A stretch of DNA of 64,000 nucleotides from Simiduia sp. 21SJ11W-1 (GTDB lineage Bacteria; Pseudomonadota; Gammaproteobacteria; Pseudomonadales; Cellvibrionaceae): NCBI RefSeq assembly GCF_024138675.1, contig NZ_CP090959.1, forward strand, positions 1,767,501 through 1,831,500, read 5' to 3'. The position numbers and the translations under genes are program-made. Every line of letters starts with the position of its first letter. Positions within the stretch are counted from its first letter, which is position 1. This document shows, piece after piece, positions 46,386-56,520 of this stretch. Below the pieces are notes generated by a model, which saw nothing but the letters and a program-made list of their open reading frames with translations, made no database searches and was not told where the DNA came from.

Positions 46386-49300
46386 ATGGCCGATTTATTA
46401 GGTATAAGTATCAGCGGGCTGAAGTTCAGCCAGTCTGCGCTCAAAACTACCAGCCATAACATCTCCAACGCTGATACCGCGGGCTATTCACGCCAGCGGG
46501 CGCTCGCTGGCACCAACGATGCCACCTTCATTGGCGGCAGCTACCAGGGCAACGGCGTTCACCTGCAAACCCTGGAGCGTATTGCCAGCCAGTTCGCCAT
46601 TGATCAATTGCGCTCTGATACCACGCTGTTCAACCAGTTGGAAACCTTTAACGACAACATTCGCCAAGTGGATTCGCTGTTATCAGATCCGGCCACGGGC
46701 GTTGCAGCTGCCATGCAAACATTTTTTGCAGCAATGCAAAATGGCGCGAATGACCCAACTTCCGTGCCCTCGCGCCAGCTGATTGTCAGTGAAGCGCAAA
46801 GCCTGGCCACGCGTTTTAATACGCTGTATGACCGGTTTGATGCGTTAAACCAAGGCGTAACCCAGCAACTGACAACCGCTGTTGCACAAATTAATTCATT
46901 GGCCAAGGTGATAGGCGAGCTTAACAGTAAGATTGCTTTGGCCTTTGGTGGCGGCCAGGGTGCTGAACCCAACGACCTGTTAGACCAGCGCGATGAAGCC
47001 CTTCGCCAGCTTGCGGAATTTGTCTCGGTAAGCACTTTTGATCAGGGCGATAACCAGATTAACGTGCTGGTAGGCAATGGCCAGCCACTGGTGGTGGGCA
47101 ACGCGGCACGCTCACTACGCATTGAAGGCGGCTTGCTGGATGCCTCTAAGGCTGAAATTATTTTTGACTCTGCAAAGGGGCCGCAGCGTATTACCGAGCT
47201 TGTTACCGGTGGTCGGGTAGGGGGCTTGCTGAGTTTTCGCGATGAAGTGCTGGACCCTGCCATCAATGAAATTGGCCGCCTGGCCATTGCCGTGGGTGAA
47301 TCTTTCAATGAAGTGCACACCCAAGGCCTTGATTTAAACGGTAATTTTGGCGACCGGTTTTTCAATGATGCCAACGACCCGAATGTGGCCCAATCGCGCG
47401 TAAAGGGCAGCTCCGATAATGCCGCACCTGACGACCGGCAACTGGCTCTGGAAATTGTAGATAGCTCGCAAATTACAGCGTCCGACTACGAGCTAGACAT
47501 TGGCGCTAATGGCATTTACACCATTACACGGGCGGCCGATGGTTCCATTGCCAGCAAAGGTATTATGGCGAGTACCTTTCCCTTTGAAATAGCGTTCGAC
47601 GGCCTAAGCCTCTCCTTCGGTGGTGGCAGCTTTACTAATGGCGACAAGTTTTTACTTCAACCCACCCGATTGGGAGCGCGCTCTTTTGGCGCCGCCATTA
47701 GCCGAACCGAGGAAATTGCCTTTGCCTCACCCTTGCTCACAGATGTAAGCCTGGCCAATCAGGGCAATGGCTCCATTACCCCCGGCGAAGTGCTGGCCGT
47801 ACACGATGCCAATGGCAACTACTTGCCGCTATTTACCCAGCAGGGCAAGTTTTCACCGCCATTGATCGTAAAATTTAATACGCCAACCAGTTACGATATA
47901 TTGGATAACTCAGATCCCGCCAATCCTGCGCAGCTGGATCCGCCTATTCGCAACCAAATTTTCGTGCCGGGCCTTTCCAATAAGCTGTTTTCAGAAGATC
48001 CGGGCGCAACCCAAGTCAGTACTCAAGGCCGCGCCATTGGTTTGCCTGTGGGCAGCCGGCCCACGGTAACAGCTGCATTAAAACCCACAGGCGCGGTTGC
48101 GCCGAACTTCGGTGTTACAGATTTCTCTGGCACGGCCAACCAGTTTGCGTTTGATATTGTCGTGAGCAATACGCTTAACGGCGTAAACGATGGCACTTTT
48201 ACGGTACTCATTAATAGCCCCGGAATTGTGGATAACGCAACCTTGCTGGCAGATATCAATGATGACCTGGCCGGCAGCGATGTGGTGGCCTACATGGATG
48301 AAAATGGCGAGCTGGCATTCAGGCTGCAATCGATGGGCTATGGCGATATCAGCCTGCAAAATTACAACCCGGACCCCGATGGCGGCGCAGACAACGCACC
48401 GGCTGGCCAAGCCAATAATTTGCTTGGGTTTAACGTTGAGGGCGCAAGCTTTACCACCACGGCCGGTGCCAGTGGCACCTCCGGGCAGGGCCTGGTGGGC
48501 AATCGTTACCCCTCTGAAATAGTGCGCATCAATAGCCTGGATCCAGCCACCGGATTGCCTGTTACCCAATCGGTAACCACTGTGCCCAATGGCAGCGCCC
48601 GGCTGCTGGCAAGCACGCTGTCTAATTTAAACGGCGTTAACGCCAAGGCCTATACCACGGCAAAAATTGATAACTTCAACCTCTCCCTTAACGAGCCGTT
48701 GCAAATTCACGTTAATGGTGAAGATATTCTGCCCTATGAAACCAATCCGGTTACCGGCGCGCTGGAGTTGTCTGCAGACGTGCCAGACCCGGTGGCCGAG
48801 CGTGAAGCGTTTATTAATTTTGTTGCAGCCCAAATTGGCGCCAACAACAGCCTAAGCAACAACGGCATTTATGCTTCTGTGTACCAGGATGCCGCCACCG
48901 GCCGGCTGAGTGTTTCTGTAACGTCAAACCTTGGTGATGATCTGGATATTCGGCTGAGTGCCCAGCCAGGTGAATCTATTGATGTGGGCGATACCATCAA
49001 TCCGCAAATTCGGCTGGCCGCCAACGGGCCGGGCGTGCAAGCTGGCGCAGTAATTGGTGGGCGGGTGGATGTCACCCTTGCGGAAGGCTTCACCATGGCC
49101 ACTTTGCCGTCTACCAGCCAATTGTTTGGCGATAGCAGCGCGGCCGATTTTCAAAAGAGTAAGTACTGGGGTATTCAGGCGGCCATTGATGGCCACCCGG
49201 TAGTTGGCGACACGTTTACGTTGAACTTTAACCACGATGCCTCAGCAGATAACCGCAATGCACTTAAGATGGTGGATTTGGAGTTGGCGCAGGTGGTAGA

Positions 49301-49559
49301 CGGCGGCAAAAATACTTTTTCAGGCACCTATGGCAAGGTGGTTGAAGAGGTGGGTACCAAAACTTCAGCCTCACAGATCAATCGCGATGCATCAGAGAAA
49401 ATTCTGGCCCAAAGCCAAACGCTGCGCGATTCCATCTCTGGTGTAAACCTGGAAGAAGAGGCCGCAAGTTTAATCCGGTTCGAACAGCTCTATAACGCCA
49501 ACGCCCAAGCCATCTCAGTGGCGCGGGATTTGTTTGATCGTTTACTTAACAGCTTTTAG
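46386..49559 (+). CDS. flgK: Hook-filament junction protein FlgK (HAP1), unusually long
   Basis: The product has 1057 residues against a usual 450-680. The N-terminus DLLGISISGLKFSQSALKTTSHNISNADTAGYSRQRA and the C-terminus SGVNLEEEAASLIRFEQLYNANAQAISVARDLFDRLLNSF are normal. The extra mass lies at about 330-930. Residues ~736-925 (STLSNLNGVNAKAYTTAKI, DAATGRLSVSVTSNLGDDL, VIGGRVDVTLAEGFTM) resemble the FlgE insertion. Confidence 0.93.
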   Translation: MADLLGISISGLKFSQSALKTTSHNISNADTAGYSRQRALAGTNDATFIGGSYQGNGVHLQTLERIASQFAIDQLRSDTTLFNQLETFNDNIRQVDSLLSDPATGVAAAMQTFFAAMQNGANDPTSVPSRQLIVSEAQSLATRFNTLYDRFDALNQGVTQQLTTAVAQINSLAKVIGELNSKIALAFGGGQGAEPNDLLDQRDEALRQLAEFVSVSTFDQGDNQINVLVGNGQPLVVGNAARSLRIEGGLLDASKAEIIFDSAKGPQRITELVTGGRVGGLLSFRDEVLDPAINEIGRLAIAVGESFNEVHTQGLDLNGNFGDRFFNDANDPNVAQSRVKGSSDNAAPDDRQLALEIVDSSQITASDYELDIGANGIYTITRAADGSIASKGIMASTFPFEIAFDGLSLSFGGGSFTNGDKFLLQPTRLGARSFGAAISRTEEIAFASPLLTDVSLANQGNGSITPGEVLAVHDANGNYLPLFTQQGKFSPPLIVKFNTPTSYDILDNSDPANPAQLDPPIRNQIFVPGLSNKLFSEDPGATQVSTQGRAIGLPVGSRPTVTAALKPTGAVAPNFGVTDFSGTANQFAFDIVVSNTLNGVNDGTFTVLINSPGIVDNATLLADINDDLAGSDVVAYMDENGELAFRLQSMGYGDISLQNYNPDPDGGADNAPAGQANNLLGFNVEGASFTTTAGASGTSGQGLVGNRYPSEIVRINSLDPATGLPVTQSVTTVPNGSARLLASTLSNLNGVNAKAYTTAKIDNFNLSLNEPLQIHVNGEDILPYETNPVTGALELSADVPDPVAEREAFINFVAAQIGANNSLSNNGIYASVYQDAATGRLSVSVTSNLGDDLDIRLSAQPGESIDVGDTINPQIRLAANGPGVQAGAVIGGRVDVTLAEGFTMATLPSTSQLFGDSSAADFQKSKYWGIQAAIDGHPVVGDTFTLNFNHDASADNRNALKMVDLELAQVVDGGKNTFSGTYGKVVEEVGTKTSASQINRDASEKILAQSQTLRDSISGVNLEEEAASLIRFEQLYNANAQAISVARDLFDRLLNSF

Positions 49560-49566
49560 GTGATAT

Positions 49567-51168
49567 ATGCGCGTTTCTACCAGTGAAATGTTTAATGTGG
49601 CAAACCGGGGCATCAGTAATGCCAATACCGCCATTGTTAAAACCCAAGAGCAACTAAGTACCGGCTTGCGGGTGCTAAACCCCTCAGACGACCCGGTGGC
49701 CTCCACTAAAATCATGCAGCTCAACGAAAGTATTGCGCGCATTTCACAATTTACAAAAAATATCAATTCTGCAGAGAACGACCTGCAGCTTGAAGAAACC
49801 ACACTTGATGGCGTGCTGTCATTAATTCAACGCATTCAGGAAATCAGCGTGCAGGCCGGTAATACTGCCATTCTTACGCCATCAGATTATCTGGCGCTGG
49901 CGGCCGAGGTGGATGCCCGCCTGGAGGAAATGCTGAATCTGGTGAATACCCGCAATGCCAATGGCGATTATATTTTCGCAGGCTACAAAGGCGGCACCCA
50001 GCCCTTTGAAAGGTTGGGCGCGGGCCAGTTTGAATACCGTGGCGATGACGGCCAAAAATTCGTAAAAATCTCAGAGAGCGTAAAAGTACCGGTAAGTGAT
50101 AACGGCAAAGCGATATTTATGGATATCGACAGTGCCCAAAATACCATCCGTACCAGTGTGAGTGCTAAAAACACCAGTGTGCCACCCATTCAGATCAGCG
50201 TGGGGCAGGTGGTTGATCAAGATCTATACAACAGCTTTTACCCCTCGGATATGACCATCACCTTTAACGCAGATTCCGCCATAGTGCCCGCTGCCAAAAA
50301 CTTTACCGTTACCAACCGTGCAACCGGTGAGGTGCTGTTAGCCAATCAGAAATTTGTGAGCGGCCATGCTATTGAAGTGGCAGGGGTTTCTTTTTCGATT
50401 ATTGGTGAGCCTAAGTCGGGGTTGCCTGCGGTGAATGCAACCCGGCCCTTTGGGGTAGATTCGGCCGCTGTCTTCCCCTTTGATTTCACCGCACCTGCAG
50501 ACGAAACCTTTGAGATCAATGTTGGCGGACGCACAGAAACCTTTGTGCTGGATGCCAATGTAACCAGCACCGCGGATATAGCCGCTATTTTAAACAACGC
50601 CGGTAACGGCAATGCGGCCCGGCTTGCAAGCCTGGGCATCACCGTTACTGCTGCAGGCTTTACCATGCCCACCGGTGTTAACTTCACCATTGGCGCCGGT
50701 AGTGCCAATATCAACGGCGTAATGGGAATTGATACCGTGGCTGGCAGCACATCTGCCAACGGTGCGCGAGCCCTAGCCGGTGATCAAGCCTTTGTGGACG
50801 CGGCAGACAATCAAGACATACTGCTCACCCTTGCCCGGCTTTCCGATGCCATGAAAACCGTAACAAACAGTGCAGACAGTAAGATGCTGTTGAAATCGGT
50901 GGTAGACAACACACTGATTAATCTTGGCAATACCCAAACCCGCATTCTAGAGAAAACAAGCCAGCTGGGTGCCCGTTTCAACACCATTGAAAGTACGCGG
51001 GATCTACACCTCGATACGGAGCTTGTAAGTAAAGAGATGTTGTCTGAACTGCAAGATCTCGATTATGCCGAAGCCGCCAGCCGGCTTTCAAAGCAAGAGC
51101 TGATTTTGCAGGCGGCCCAATCTACATTTGTACGAGTGAGCCAGTTAAGCTTGTTTGACAGGCTCTAG
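49567..51168 (+). CDS. flgL: Hook-filament junction protein FlgL (HAP3), long form
   Basis: The product has 533 residues, above the usual 300-430. N-terminal MRVSTSEMFNVANRGISNANTAIVKTQEQLSTGLRVLNPSDDP and C-terminal LDYAEAASRLSKQELILQAAQSTFVRVSQLSLFDRL are flagellin-type D0/D1 ends of FlgL. The middle (about 215-410) has flagellin-domain-like strands. Seven bp after flgK and last gene of the flgF operon. Confidence 0.93.
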   Translation: MRVSTSEMFNVANRGISNANTAIVKTQEQLSTGLRVLNPSDDPVASTKIMQLNESIARISQFTKNINSAENDLQLEETTLDGVLSLIQRIQEISVQAGNTAILTPSDYLALAAEVDARLEEMLNLVNTRNANGDYIFAGYKGGTQPFERLGAGQFEYRGDDGQKFVKISESVKVPVSDNGKAIFMDIDSAQNTIRTSVSAKNTSVPPIQISVGQVVDQDLYNSFYPSDMTITFNADSAIVPAAKNFTVTNRATGEVLLANQKFVSGHAIEVAGVSFSIIGEPKSGLPAVNATRPFGVDSAAVFPFDFTAPADETFEINVGGRTETFVLDANVTSTADIAAILNNAGNGNAARLASLGITVTAAGFTMPTGVNFTIGAGSANINGVMGIDTVAGSTSANGARALAGDQAFVDAADNQDILLTLARLSDAMKTVTNSADSKMLLKSVVDNTLINLGNTQTRILEKTSQLGARFNTIESTRDLHLDTELVSKEMLSELQDLDYAEAASRLSKQELILQAAQSTFVRVSQLSLFDRL

Positions 51169-51185
51169 TTGAGTAAGCCATTTAA

Positions 51186-51536
51186 TTAGCCGTCTGGCTG
51201 CTGGTACTTCTTTGTTAATTGATCTTTGGCCTTTTGGCTGCCTTTAACGCTTTGTTTATTAGCTGGTGGCGGGTTTTCATTGCGCTTGCCGGCCACCTTG
51301 TGAATATGACCCAGCCGCGTTGACAGTTCGTTCAGCTCTGTATCCAGGTGCTTTAGTGTGTTTATCAAGTGCCCGTGCTCTGCTTCATTTAATGCCTGCC
51401 AATTTACTGCCCGCATCGCGGCATCTCGCGCGTTAACCAGTGTTTCTGCCTTAATGAGTTCCGATGCCTGCAGTGCATTTTTAAGCGCAATAGAACACGC
51501 GACTGCGTTTTCCAGCTGGGCTGTTTGACTATTCAT
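51186..51536 (-). CDS. Small helical protein, possibly FliT/FlgN-like
   Basis: The product has 116 residues and is nearly all helical (ENAVACSIALKNALQASELIKAETLVNARDAAMRAVNW..LNEAEHGHLINTLKHLDTELNELSTRLGHIHKV) with a basic, Pro/Gln-rich tail. Size and composition recall flagellar chaperones of the FliT/FlgN type, but no certain motif is present. Lies on the opposite strand between flgL (convergent) and the first flagellin. Confidence 0.5.
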   Translation of the reverse strand: MNSQTAQLENAVACSIALKNALQASELIKAETLVNARDAAMRAVNWQALNEAEHGHLINTLKHLDTELNELSTRLGHIHKVAGKRNENPPPANKQSVKGSQKAKDQLTKKYQQPDG

Positions 51537-51665
51537 TGATTTTCCAATGCCTGTTTTCTGTTGGCCTTAAGCCTAGCGTGTTTGGGCGTGCTTTTGTGTA
51601 AATCTACCAGTTTTATCACTACTTGCGGTAAAGCCTTATTTGGATCCTGTGATCATTCACCAACG

Positions 51666-51683
51666 GCGGCAATGGTTTGCCGC
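51666..51683. promoter_or_regulatory. Dyad GCGGCAA-N4-TTGCCGC upstream of flagellin 1
   Basis: Perfect dyad with spacer TGGT, about 128 bp upstream of the sigma54 promoter. A further TTGCCGC half-site is at 51711-51717. The 51537-51913 stretch holds no gene; it is the regulatory region of the first flagellin. Confidence 0.65.
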
Positions 51684-51811
51684 TTTAAGGCTGTTGGCGG
51701 TCGCGAATATTTGCCGCCTACACGGTTTACGCCTTTTAACCTGTTTGGTTGGCTGTGGGTTTCGTTAAAAACTACTGTAAAAATAGGATTTTACGGTGGT
51801 TTTTGTAAGTT

Positions 51812-51827
51812 GGCATGGCTGTTGCTC
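51812..51827 (+). promoter_or_regulatory. sigma54 promoter for flagellin 1
   Basis: TGGCAT-GGCTG-TTGCT, a consensus match, about 86 bp before the start codon. Confidence 0.8.
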
Positions 51828-51913
51828 TATCCCTTTTGAGATTTATGTGGCGAGTCGAAACCAGCGTTTTGACAAGCTGGTTGGCAAAATACTCTGGGTA
51901 GAGGAGAAGCAAG

Positions 51914-54049
51914 ATGCCATTAGTCATTAATACCAATGTGCAATCGCTTAATGCACAGCGACAGTTGGTAAAGTCTGGCGATGATATGAGCCAGGCTATG
52001 GAGCGTCTGTCGTCGGGTAAGCGGATTAATACCGCCGCCGACGATGCTGCCGGCTTGTCAATTTCAAACCGTATGACTTCGCAAATTCGTGGTCTTAATC
52101 AGGCTATACGAAATGCAAGCGATGGCATATCACTTATTCAAACCGCAGAAGGTGCGCTAGACGAAACCACCAATATTCTGCAGCGAATTCGTGAGTTGTC
52201 TATCCAGTCGTCGAACGGCATTTACGATGATAGCAACCGTAAAACTCTGGATGCAGAAGTTCAGCAACTAAAAGCAGAACTCGACCGCATATCAGAAACC
52301 ACCTCGTTTAACGGCCAGAAGCTACTTAACGGCAGCCTGGGTGAGGTGACCCTGCAGGTAGGTGCGCAAGCGGGCGAATTTATTGATTTGCAGGTAGGTG
52401 AGCTAAGTTCCGAAACACTCGGTGCTGCAAAAGATGCGGGCCTAAGCAATACCACCCGCTATTACGATAACCCGACGGCGGGTACGCTCGGCATTACCGT
52501 GGGTGATTTAACCATTAATGGTATCGCCATTAGTGGCACCAGTTCAGCAGACGATACGGCGTCTACTTCTAACGCCAATGCAAGCTCCATTGCTTTAGCT
52601 GCGGCCATTAACAGCGTATCTGATTTAAGCGGTGTAAAGGCCACAGTGAACCCCACTGTGATGGCCGGCGCTTCCATGACGCCCGTGGCCGCCCAAACCG
52701 GCACATTCACCATTAACGGTGTCACCACTGCTGCGGTTACCACAACTGCCGATGGCGCTACAACGCGCTCGGCCATTGTGGCGGCCATTAATGCCATTGC
52801 CGCGCAAACCGGCGTGACCGCTATAGATAGTGGTGAAGATGCCACGGGTATTGACCTAGTGGCGGAAGACGGGCGCAATATTTCTGTGGTTGCAGGTGCT
52901 GCTGCACTCACAGCCGCCAATACCGGCCTGCGGTTAGCGGCTACCTCAACCAACGAGGCCTTGCAAATTGGCAGTGTGAGCCTGCTTTCGGTAAACGGTG
53001 GTGACGTCACCATTGGTGGCGATAGCTCACTCACACCGCAATCCGGTTTTGTATCGGGCACCTTTTCTGGCGTGCTGGCGCAGGCTACCAGTGCATCCCA
53101 TGAGGGGGCAGATAACGCAACCACCCAGCTGCAAGCCGGCGACCTGGTAATTAACGGCGTACAAATCGGTGGCGCGAAAGCCACTGACGATACAGCAAGT
53201 ACCGTGGGCAAAACCGGCAGCGCCATTGCCATTGCCACCGCCATAAATAATGTGTCTGATGCCACAGGCGTCACAGCAGAAGTGACGGGCACCACCATTA
53301 TTGGCCAATCTTCTGTTGCGCCTGCGGGTGTTGGCGATACATTCACCACAACTATTAATGGCATTACTTTACCCACGGTTACGAGTGTGGGCGAAGTGAG
53401 TGCCGATCGCGCAGCAACCGTTGACGCCATTAATAAAATTTCTGGCCAAACCGGGGTTACCGCAAGGGATACCGGCAGTGGCATTGAAATGCTGGCAATT
53501 GATGGCCGCAATATCACCCTTGGTGCTGCAGGCGGTACCGGTACTGCAGAAGAGTTTGGCCTGGGTAATGCTGCCGGTGCCGGCCCAAGTACGGCCTTTG
53601 CACAAACTACCTTTGGCGCAGTTACCTTGAGTTCCGGTTCTGAAATAGAAATCTCAGCCGGCGCCAACGGGATTGCGGGCCTTGAAGGCATTGGCTTTAG
53701 GGCGGGTACCTTTGGTGCCACTGAAAGCGGCCAGCTGCTTAAAGATGTGAGCATTGCCACACTTAAAGGCGCACAAGAGGCCATTCAGGCGGTGGATAAC
53801 GCCCTTGAAAAGATCAATGCCGTGAGGGCAGACCTGGGTGCCATTAACAACCGGCTGGATTTCACAATCTCCAACCTGATGAATGTGACCGAAAATACCG
53901 CCGCCGCCCGCAGCCGGATTATGGATGCAGACTTCGCGGCAGAAACGGCCAACCTGAGCCGCGCGCAGGTGCTCCAACAGGCATCACAAGCCATGCTTGC
54001 CCAGGCCAATGCATCTACCCAGCAGGTATTGCAGCTGCTCAATCAGTAA
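51914..54049 (+). CDS. fliC: Flagellin 1, long form, sigma54-controlled
   Basis: The product has 711 residues. N-terminal D0/D1 [48 protein letters not shown] and C-terminal [39 protein letters not shown] are classical. The central ~400 residues contain two copies of a ~200-residue module (starting GDLTINGI at ~197 and GDLVINGV at ~409) with flagellin-IN motifs such as GTFTINGV and GVTA.DSG...DGRNI. It has its own sigma54 promoter and a terminator. Confidence 0.95.
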   Translation: MPLVINTNVQSLNAQRQLVKSGDDMSQAMERLSSGKRINTAADDAAGLSISNRMTSQIRGLNQAIRNASDGISLIQTAEGALDETTNILQRIRELSIQSSNGIYDDSNRKTLDAEVQQLKAELDRISETTSFNGQKLLNGSLGEVTLQVGAQAGEFIDLQVGELSSETLGAAKDAGLSNTTRYYDNPTAGTLGITVGDLTINGIAISGTSSADDTASTSNANASSIALAAAINSVSDLSGVKATVNPTVMAGASMTPVAAQTGTFTINGVTTAAVTTTADGATTRSAIVAAINAIAAQTGVTAIDSGEDATGIDLVAEDGRNISVVAGAAALTAANTGLRLAATSTNEALQIGSVSLLSVNGGDVTIGGDSSLTPQSGFVSGTFSGVLAQATSASHEGADNATTQLQAGDLVINGVQIGGAKATDDTASTVGKTGSAIAIATAINNVSDATGVTAEVTGTTIIGQSSVAPAGVGDTFTTTINGITLPTVTSVGEVSADRAATVDAINKISGQTGVTARDTGSGIEMLAIDGRNITLGAAGGTGTAEEFGLGNAAGAGPSTAFAQTTFGAVTLSSGSEIEISAGANGIAGLEGIGFRAGTFGATESGQLLKDVSIATLKGAQEAIQAVDNALEKINAVRADLGAINNRLDFTISNLMNVTENTAAARSRIMDADFAAETANLSRAQVLQQASQAMLAQANASTQQVLQLLNQ

Positions 54050-54102
54050 GCGGCGGCATTAGCGGGTTTTCCGCCATAAGCCTCAAGCTTTTTATAACCA
54101 CA

Positions 54103-54134
54103 AAGGCTCCGATAGATTATCGGGGCCTTTTTTT
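54103..54134 (+). terminator. Intrinsic terminator after flagellin 1
   Basis: The stem AAGGCTCCGAT/ATCGGGGCCTT (one wobble) with a 5-base loop is followed by a run of T residues. Confidence 0.85.
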
Positions 54135-54239
54135 ATGGTGAATTAGTTCCAAACGGTATAAGACTTTGGTGTGAAGCAGGCGCGATTTCGCAAGAAAAAT
54201 ACTAATATTTTCAGAGGCTTAGTTTCCACTTGCCGGTTG

Positions 54240-54257
54240 GCGGCAACAAGTTGCCGC
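54240..54257. promoter_or_regulatory. Dyad GCGGCAA-N4-TTGCCGC upstream of flagellin 2
   Basis: Perfect dyad with spacer CAAG, ending 7 bp before the -35 element of the sigma28 promoter. No sigma54 box was found in this leader. Confidence 0.65.
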
Positions 54258-54264
54258 TCAGGGC

Positions 54265-54291
54265 TAAAGAAATTCCAAACCATGTCGATAA
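54265..54291 (+). promoter_or_regulatory. sigma28 (FliA) promoter for flagellin 2
   Basis: TAAA-N15-GTCGATAA, one mismatch to the FliA consensus. About 94 bp before the start codon. Confidence 0.8.
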
Positions 54292-54384
54292 CCCTGACAG
54301 AAGCGCTTCGACCAGTTCGGGCCTTTTCATCAGGCTGGTTTACACCGGTCCTACTTAATGTGGAACTCGTGATAGGAGGCAATC

Positions 54385-56457
54385 ATGCCCTTAGTCATTA
54401 ACACCAACGTACAATCGCTGAACTCTCAGCGGCAACTGGTGAAGTCCGGTGCAGACATGTCGCAAGCCATGGAGCGCCTCTCATCCGGTATGCGTATTAA
54501 CAAGGCAGCCGACGACGCGGCCGGCCTTGCTATTGCAAACCGCATGACTTCTCAAATTCGTGGCCTTGATCAGGCCGTTCGAAACGCCAACGACGGCGTG
54601 TCGTTAATTCAAACCGCAGAAGGTGGTTTGAACGAGATCACCAACATGCTCCAGCGTATGCGCGAGCTGTCTATCCAGTCTGCTAACGGAATCTACTCAG
54701 ATGCCGACCGCAGCACCCTGAACGCGGAAGTGCAGCAGCTGAAATCGGAAGTTCAGCGTATTGCAGATACCACATCGTTTAACGGCCAGTCATTGTTGGA
54801 TGGCTCGCTGGGCGAAGTGGCCCTTCAAATTGGTGCGGAATCGAATCAAACCATCGGCGTTAACATTGCTGAGGTAAGCAACGATAAGCTGGGCGTCAGT
54901 GCTCAAGCGGGCATCAGCTCCTTTGCCCAAGCGCCCGCGTTGACTTTAAACGGCCTGGGTACCGGTGATTTGATCCTCAATGGCGTAGCCATTGCCGCGG
55001 CATCAAGCGGCGACGATACCTTTTCTTCTGCAAACAAAACAGCAAGCGCAATTTCAATTGCGGCTGCAATCAATAAGTCGTCAGATACAAGCGGAGTTAC
55101 CGCAACGGTTGAGAAAACCACTGTTGGCGGCACCGCCATGGTGGCAGCCGCACTGACCGGTACATTCACTATTAATGGCGTGACTACTGGCTCAATTTCT
55201 ACCGGTACTGATGCTGCAACCAGCAGGGCTGCGGTAGTGGCCGGTATCAATGCGATCTCCGATCAGACCGGGGTGATTGCGATAGATTCCGGTTCTGATA
55301 ACGGTGGGGTAACGCTTGAGGCCGCCGACGGTCGTAACATCACAATTTCGGCAGCCACCTTAACGGCGGCGGCCACGGGCGTAACGGCGATTGCCACTAA
55401 CGTCACTAATACCGGTACGGTTGCATTACGATCTGAAAATGGCGGTGATATCACTATTACCCAAGGCGCGTTAGGCAATACACGTGATGCCGGCTTTGAA
55501 ATCGGTACCTACAGTGGAGTTCAGGCACAGGTGTCTTCTAACCTGCTTGATTCCGCAACCGCTATGGCTGCCGGTGACGTGAAAATCAACGGGGTAACCA
55601 TTGGTGCGTCCGTTGCATTAGATGATACTGCCTCTCCTGCAACGGCTGCGGCTGCAAGTGCGATTGCCAAGGCTGCTGCCATTAATAAAGTGGCGGATCA
55701 AACCGGTGTTACCGCGGTAGTGCGTGAAAACGTGGTGGCTAATACTGGCGTTCAGGTAGCTGCTGGTGCTGCTGTTAGCGGCACCATCAATGGCGTGGCC
55801 ATTACCGGCTTTACGTCTGTTGCCGGTGAGTTTGCAAATAACCGCCAGGCATTTGTTGATGCAGTTAACGCCATCGCGGGCCAGACTGGCGTTCGCGCGG
55901 TGGATACCGGTGAAAATGGTACCGCTGCCGGTGGTGGTGTTCAGCTAATAGCTGATGATGGTCGAAATATCGTGACCAATATCACCAACGGCCTGGAAGC
56001 CGGTGTTGTGGCTGGTGCCCAAACCTATACGGGTGAATTTACACTGGTTTCTGATAAGGAAATTGTGATTGAACGTGGCTCTACTGCTGGCATTGCAAAT
56101 TCCGGTCTTAAAGTTGGTACCTACGGCAATGCCGAAGATGGCCAATCAGTAGCCAACGTTGATATCTCAACCGCCGCTGGTGCTCAGGCTGCCATTAAGG
56201 GCCTGGACAACGCCATCGACACCATTAACAGCATCCGGGCTGACCTTGGTGCGGTTAACAACCGGTTGGACTTTGCAGTAGCCAGCTTGCAGAACACTTC
56301 TGAAAACACCTCCGCTGCGCGGTCGCGAATTCAGGATGCGGATTTTGCGGCTGAAACTGCGGCGCTGAGTCGTGCACAGGTACTCCAGCAGGCATCTACC
56401 GCCATGCTGGCTCAGGCTAATGCGCAACCACAGCAGGTTCTGTCGCTGCTCCAGTAA
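54385..56457 (+). CDS. fliC: Flagellin 2, long form, sigma28-controlled
   Basis: The product has 690 residues. N-terminus [48 protein letters not shown] and C-terminus [39 protein letters not shown] are nearly identical to flagellin 1. The centre again has two tandem modules (GDLILNGV at ~194 and GDVKINGV at ~397), but their sequence has diverged. A recent-looking paralogue pair with conserved ends and variable outer domains. Confidence 0.95.
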   Translation: MPLVINTNVQSLNSQRQLVKSGADMSQAMERLSSGMRINKAADDAAGLAIANRMTSQIRGLDQAVRNANDGVSLIQTAEGGLNEITNMLQRMRELSIQSANGIYSDADRSTLNAEVQQLKSEVQRIADTTSFNGQSLLDGSLGEVALQIGAESNQTIGVNIAEVSNDKLGVSAQAGISSFAQAPALTLNGLGTGDLILNGVAIAAASSGDDTFSSANKTASAISIAAAINKSSDTSGVTATVEKTTVGGTAMVAAALTGTFTINGVTTGSISTGTDAATSRAAVVAGINAISDQTGVIAIDSGSDNGGVTLEAADGRNITISAATLTAAATGVTAIATNVTNTGTVALRSENGGDITITQGALGNTRDAGFEIGTYSGVQAQVSSNLLDSATAMAAGDVKINGVTIGASVALDDTASPATAAAASAIAKAAAINKVADQTGVTAVVRENVVANTGVQVAAGAAVSGTINGVAITGFTSVAGEFANNRQAFVDAVNAIAGQTGVRAVDTGENGTAAGGGVQLIADDGRNIVTNITNGLEAGVVAGAQTYTGEFTLVSDKEIVIERGSTAGIANSGLKVGTYGNAEDGQSVANVDISTAAGAQAAIKGLDNAIDTINSIRADLGAVNNRLDFAVASLQNTSENTSAARSRIQDADFAAETAALSRAQVLQQASTAMLAQANAQPQQVLSLLQ

Positions 56458-56484
56458 TGGCGCAGTCACAGTTAACTTAAGGCA

Positions 56485-56500
56485 GGCGGGGCAACCCGCC
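56485..56500 (+). terminator. Hairpin between flagellin 2 and flaG
   Basis: GGCGGG-GCAA-CCCGCC without a T-tract. It may protect the flagellin mRNA 3' end or attenuate read-through into flaG. Confidence 0.4.
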
Positions 56501-56520
56501 ATTAGCTGAGAGGTAAACCC

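Noticed and set aside
52462-53784. 440-residue minus-strand frame opposite flagellin 1
   Set aside because: Antisense of the Ala/Thr-rich flagellin modules; composition (Pro/Ala/Val-rich) is the mirror of flagellin codons.
54225-54257. sigma54 promoter for flagellin 2 (TGGCGG...GTTGCC)
   Set aside because: The distance between GG and GC is 12 instead of 10 bases, so it fails the -24/-12 rule. The motif is the dyad itself.
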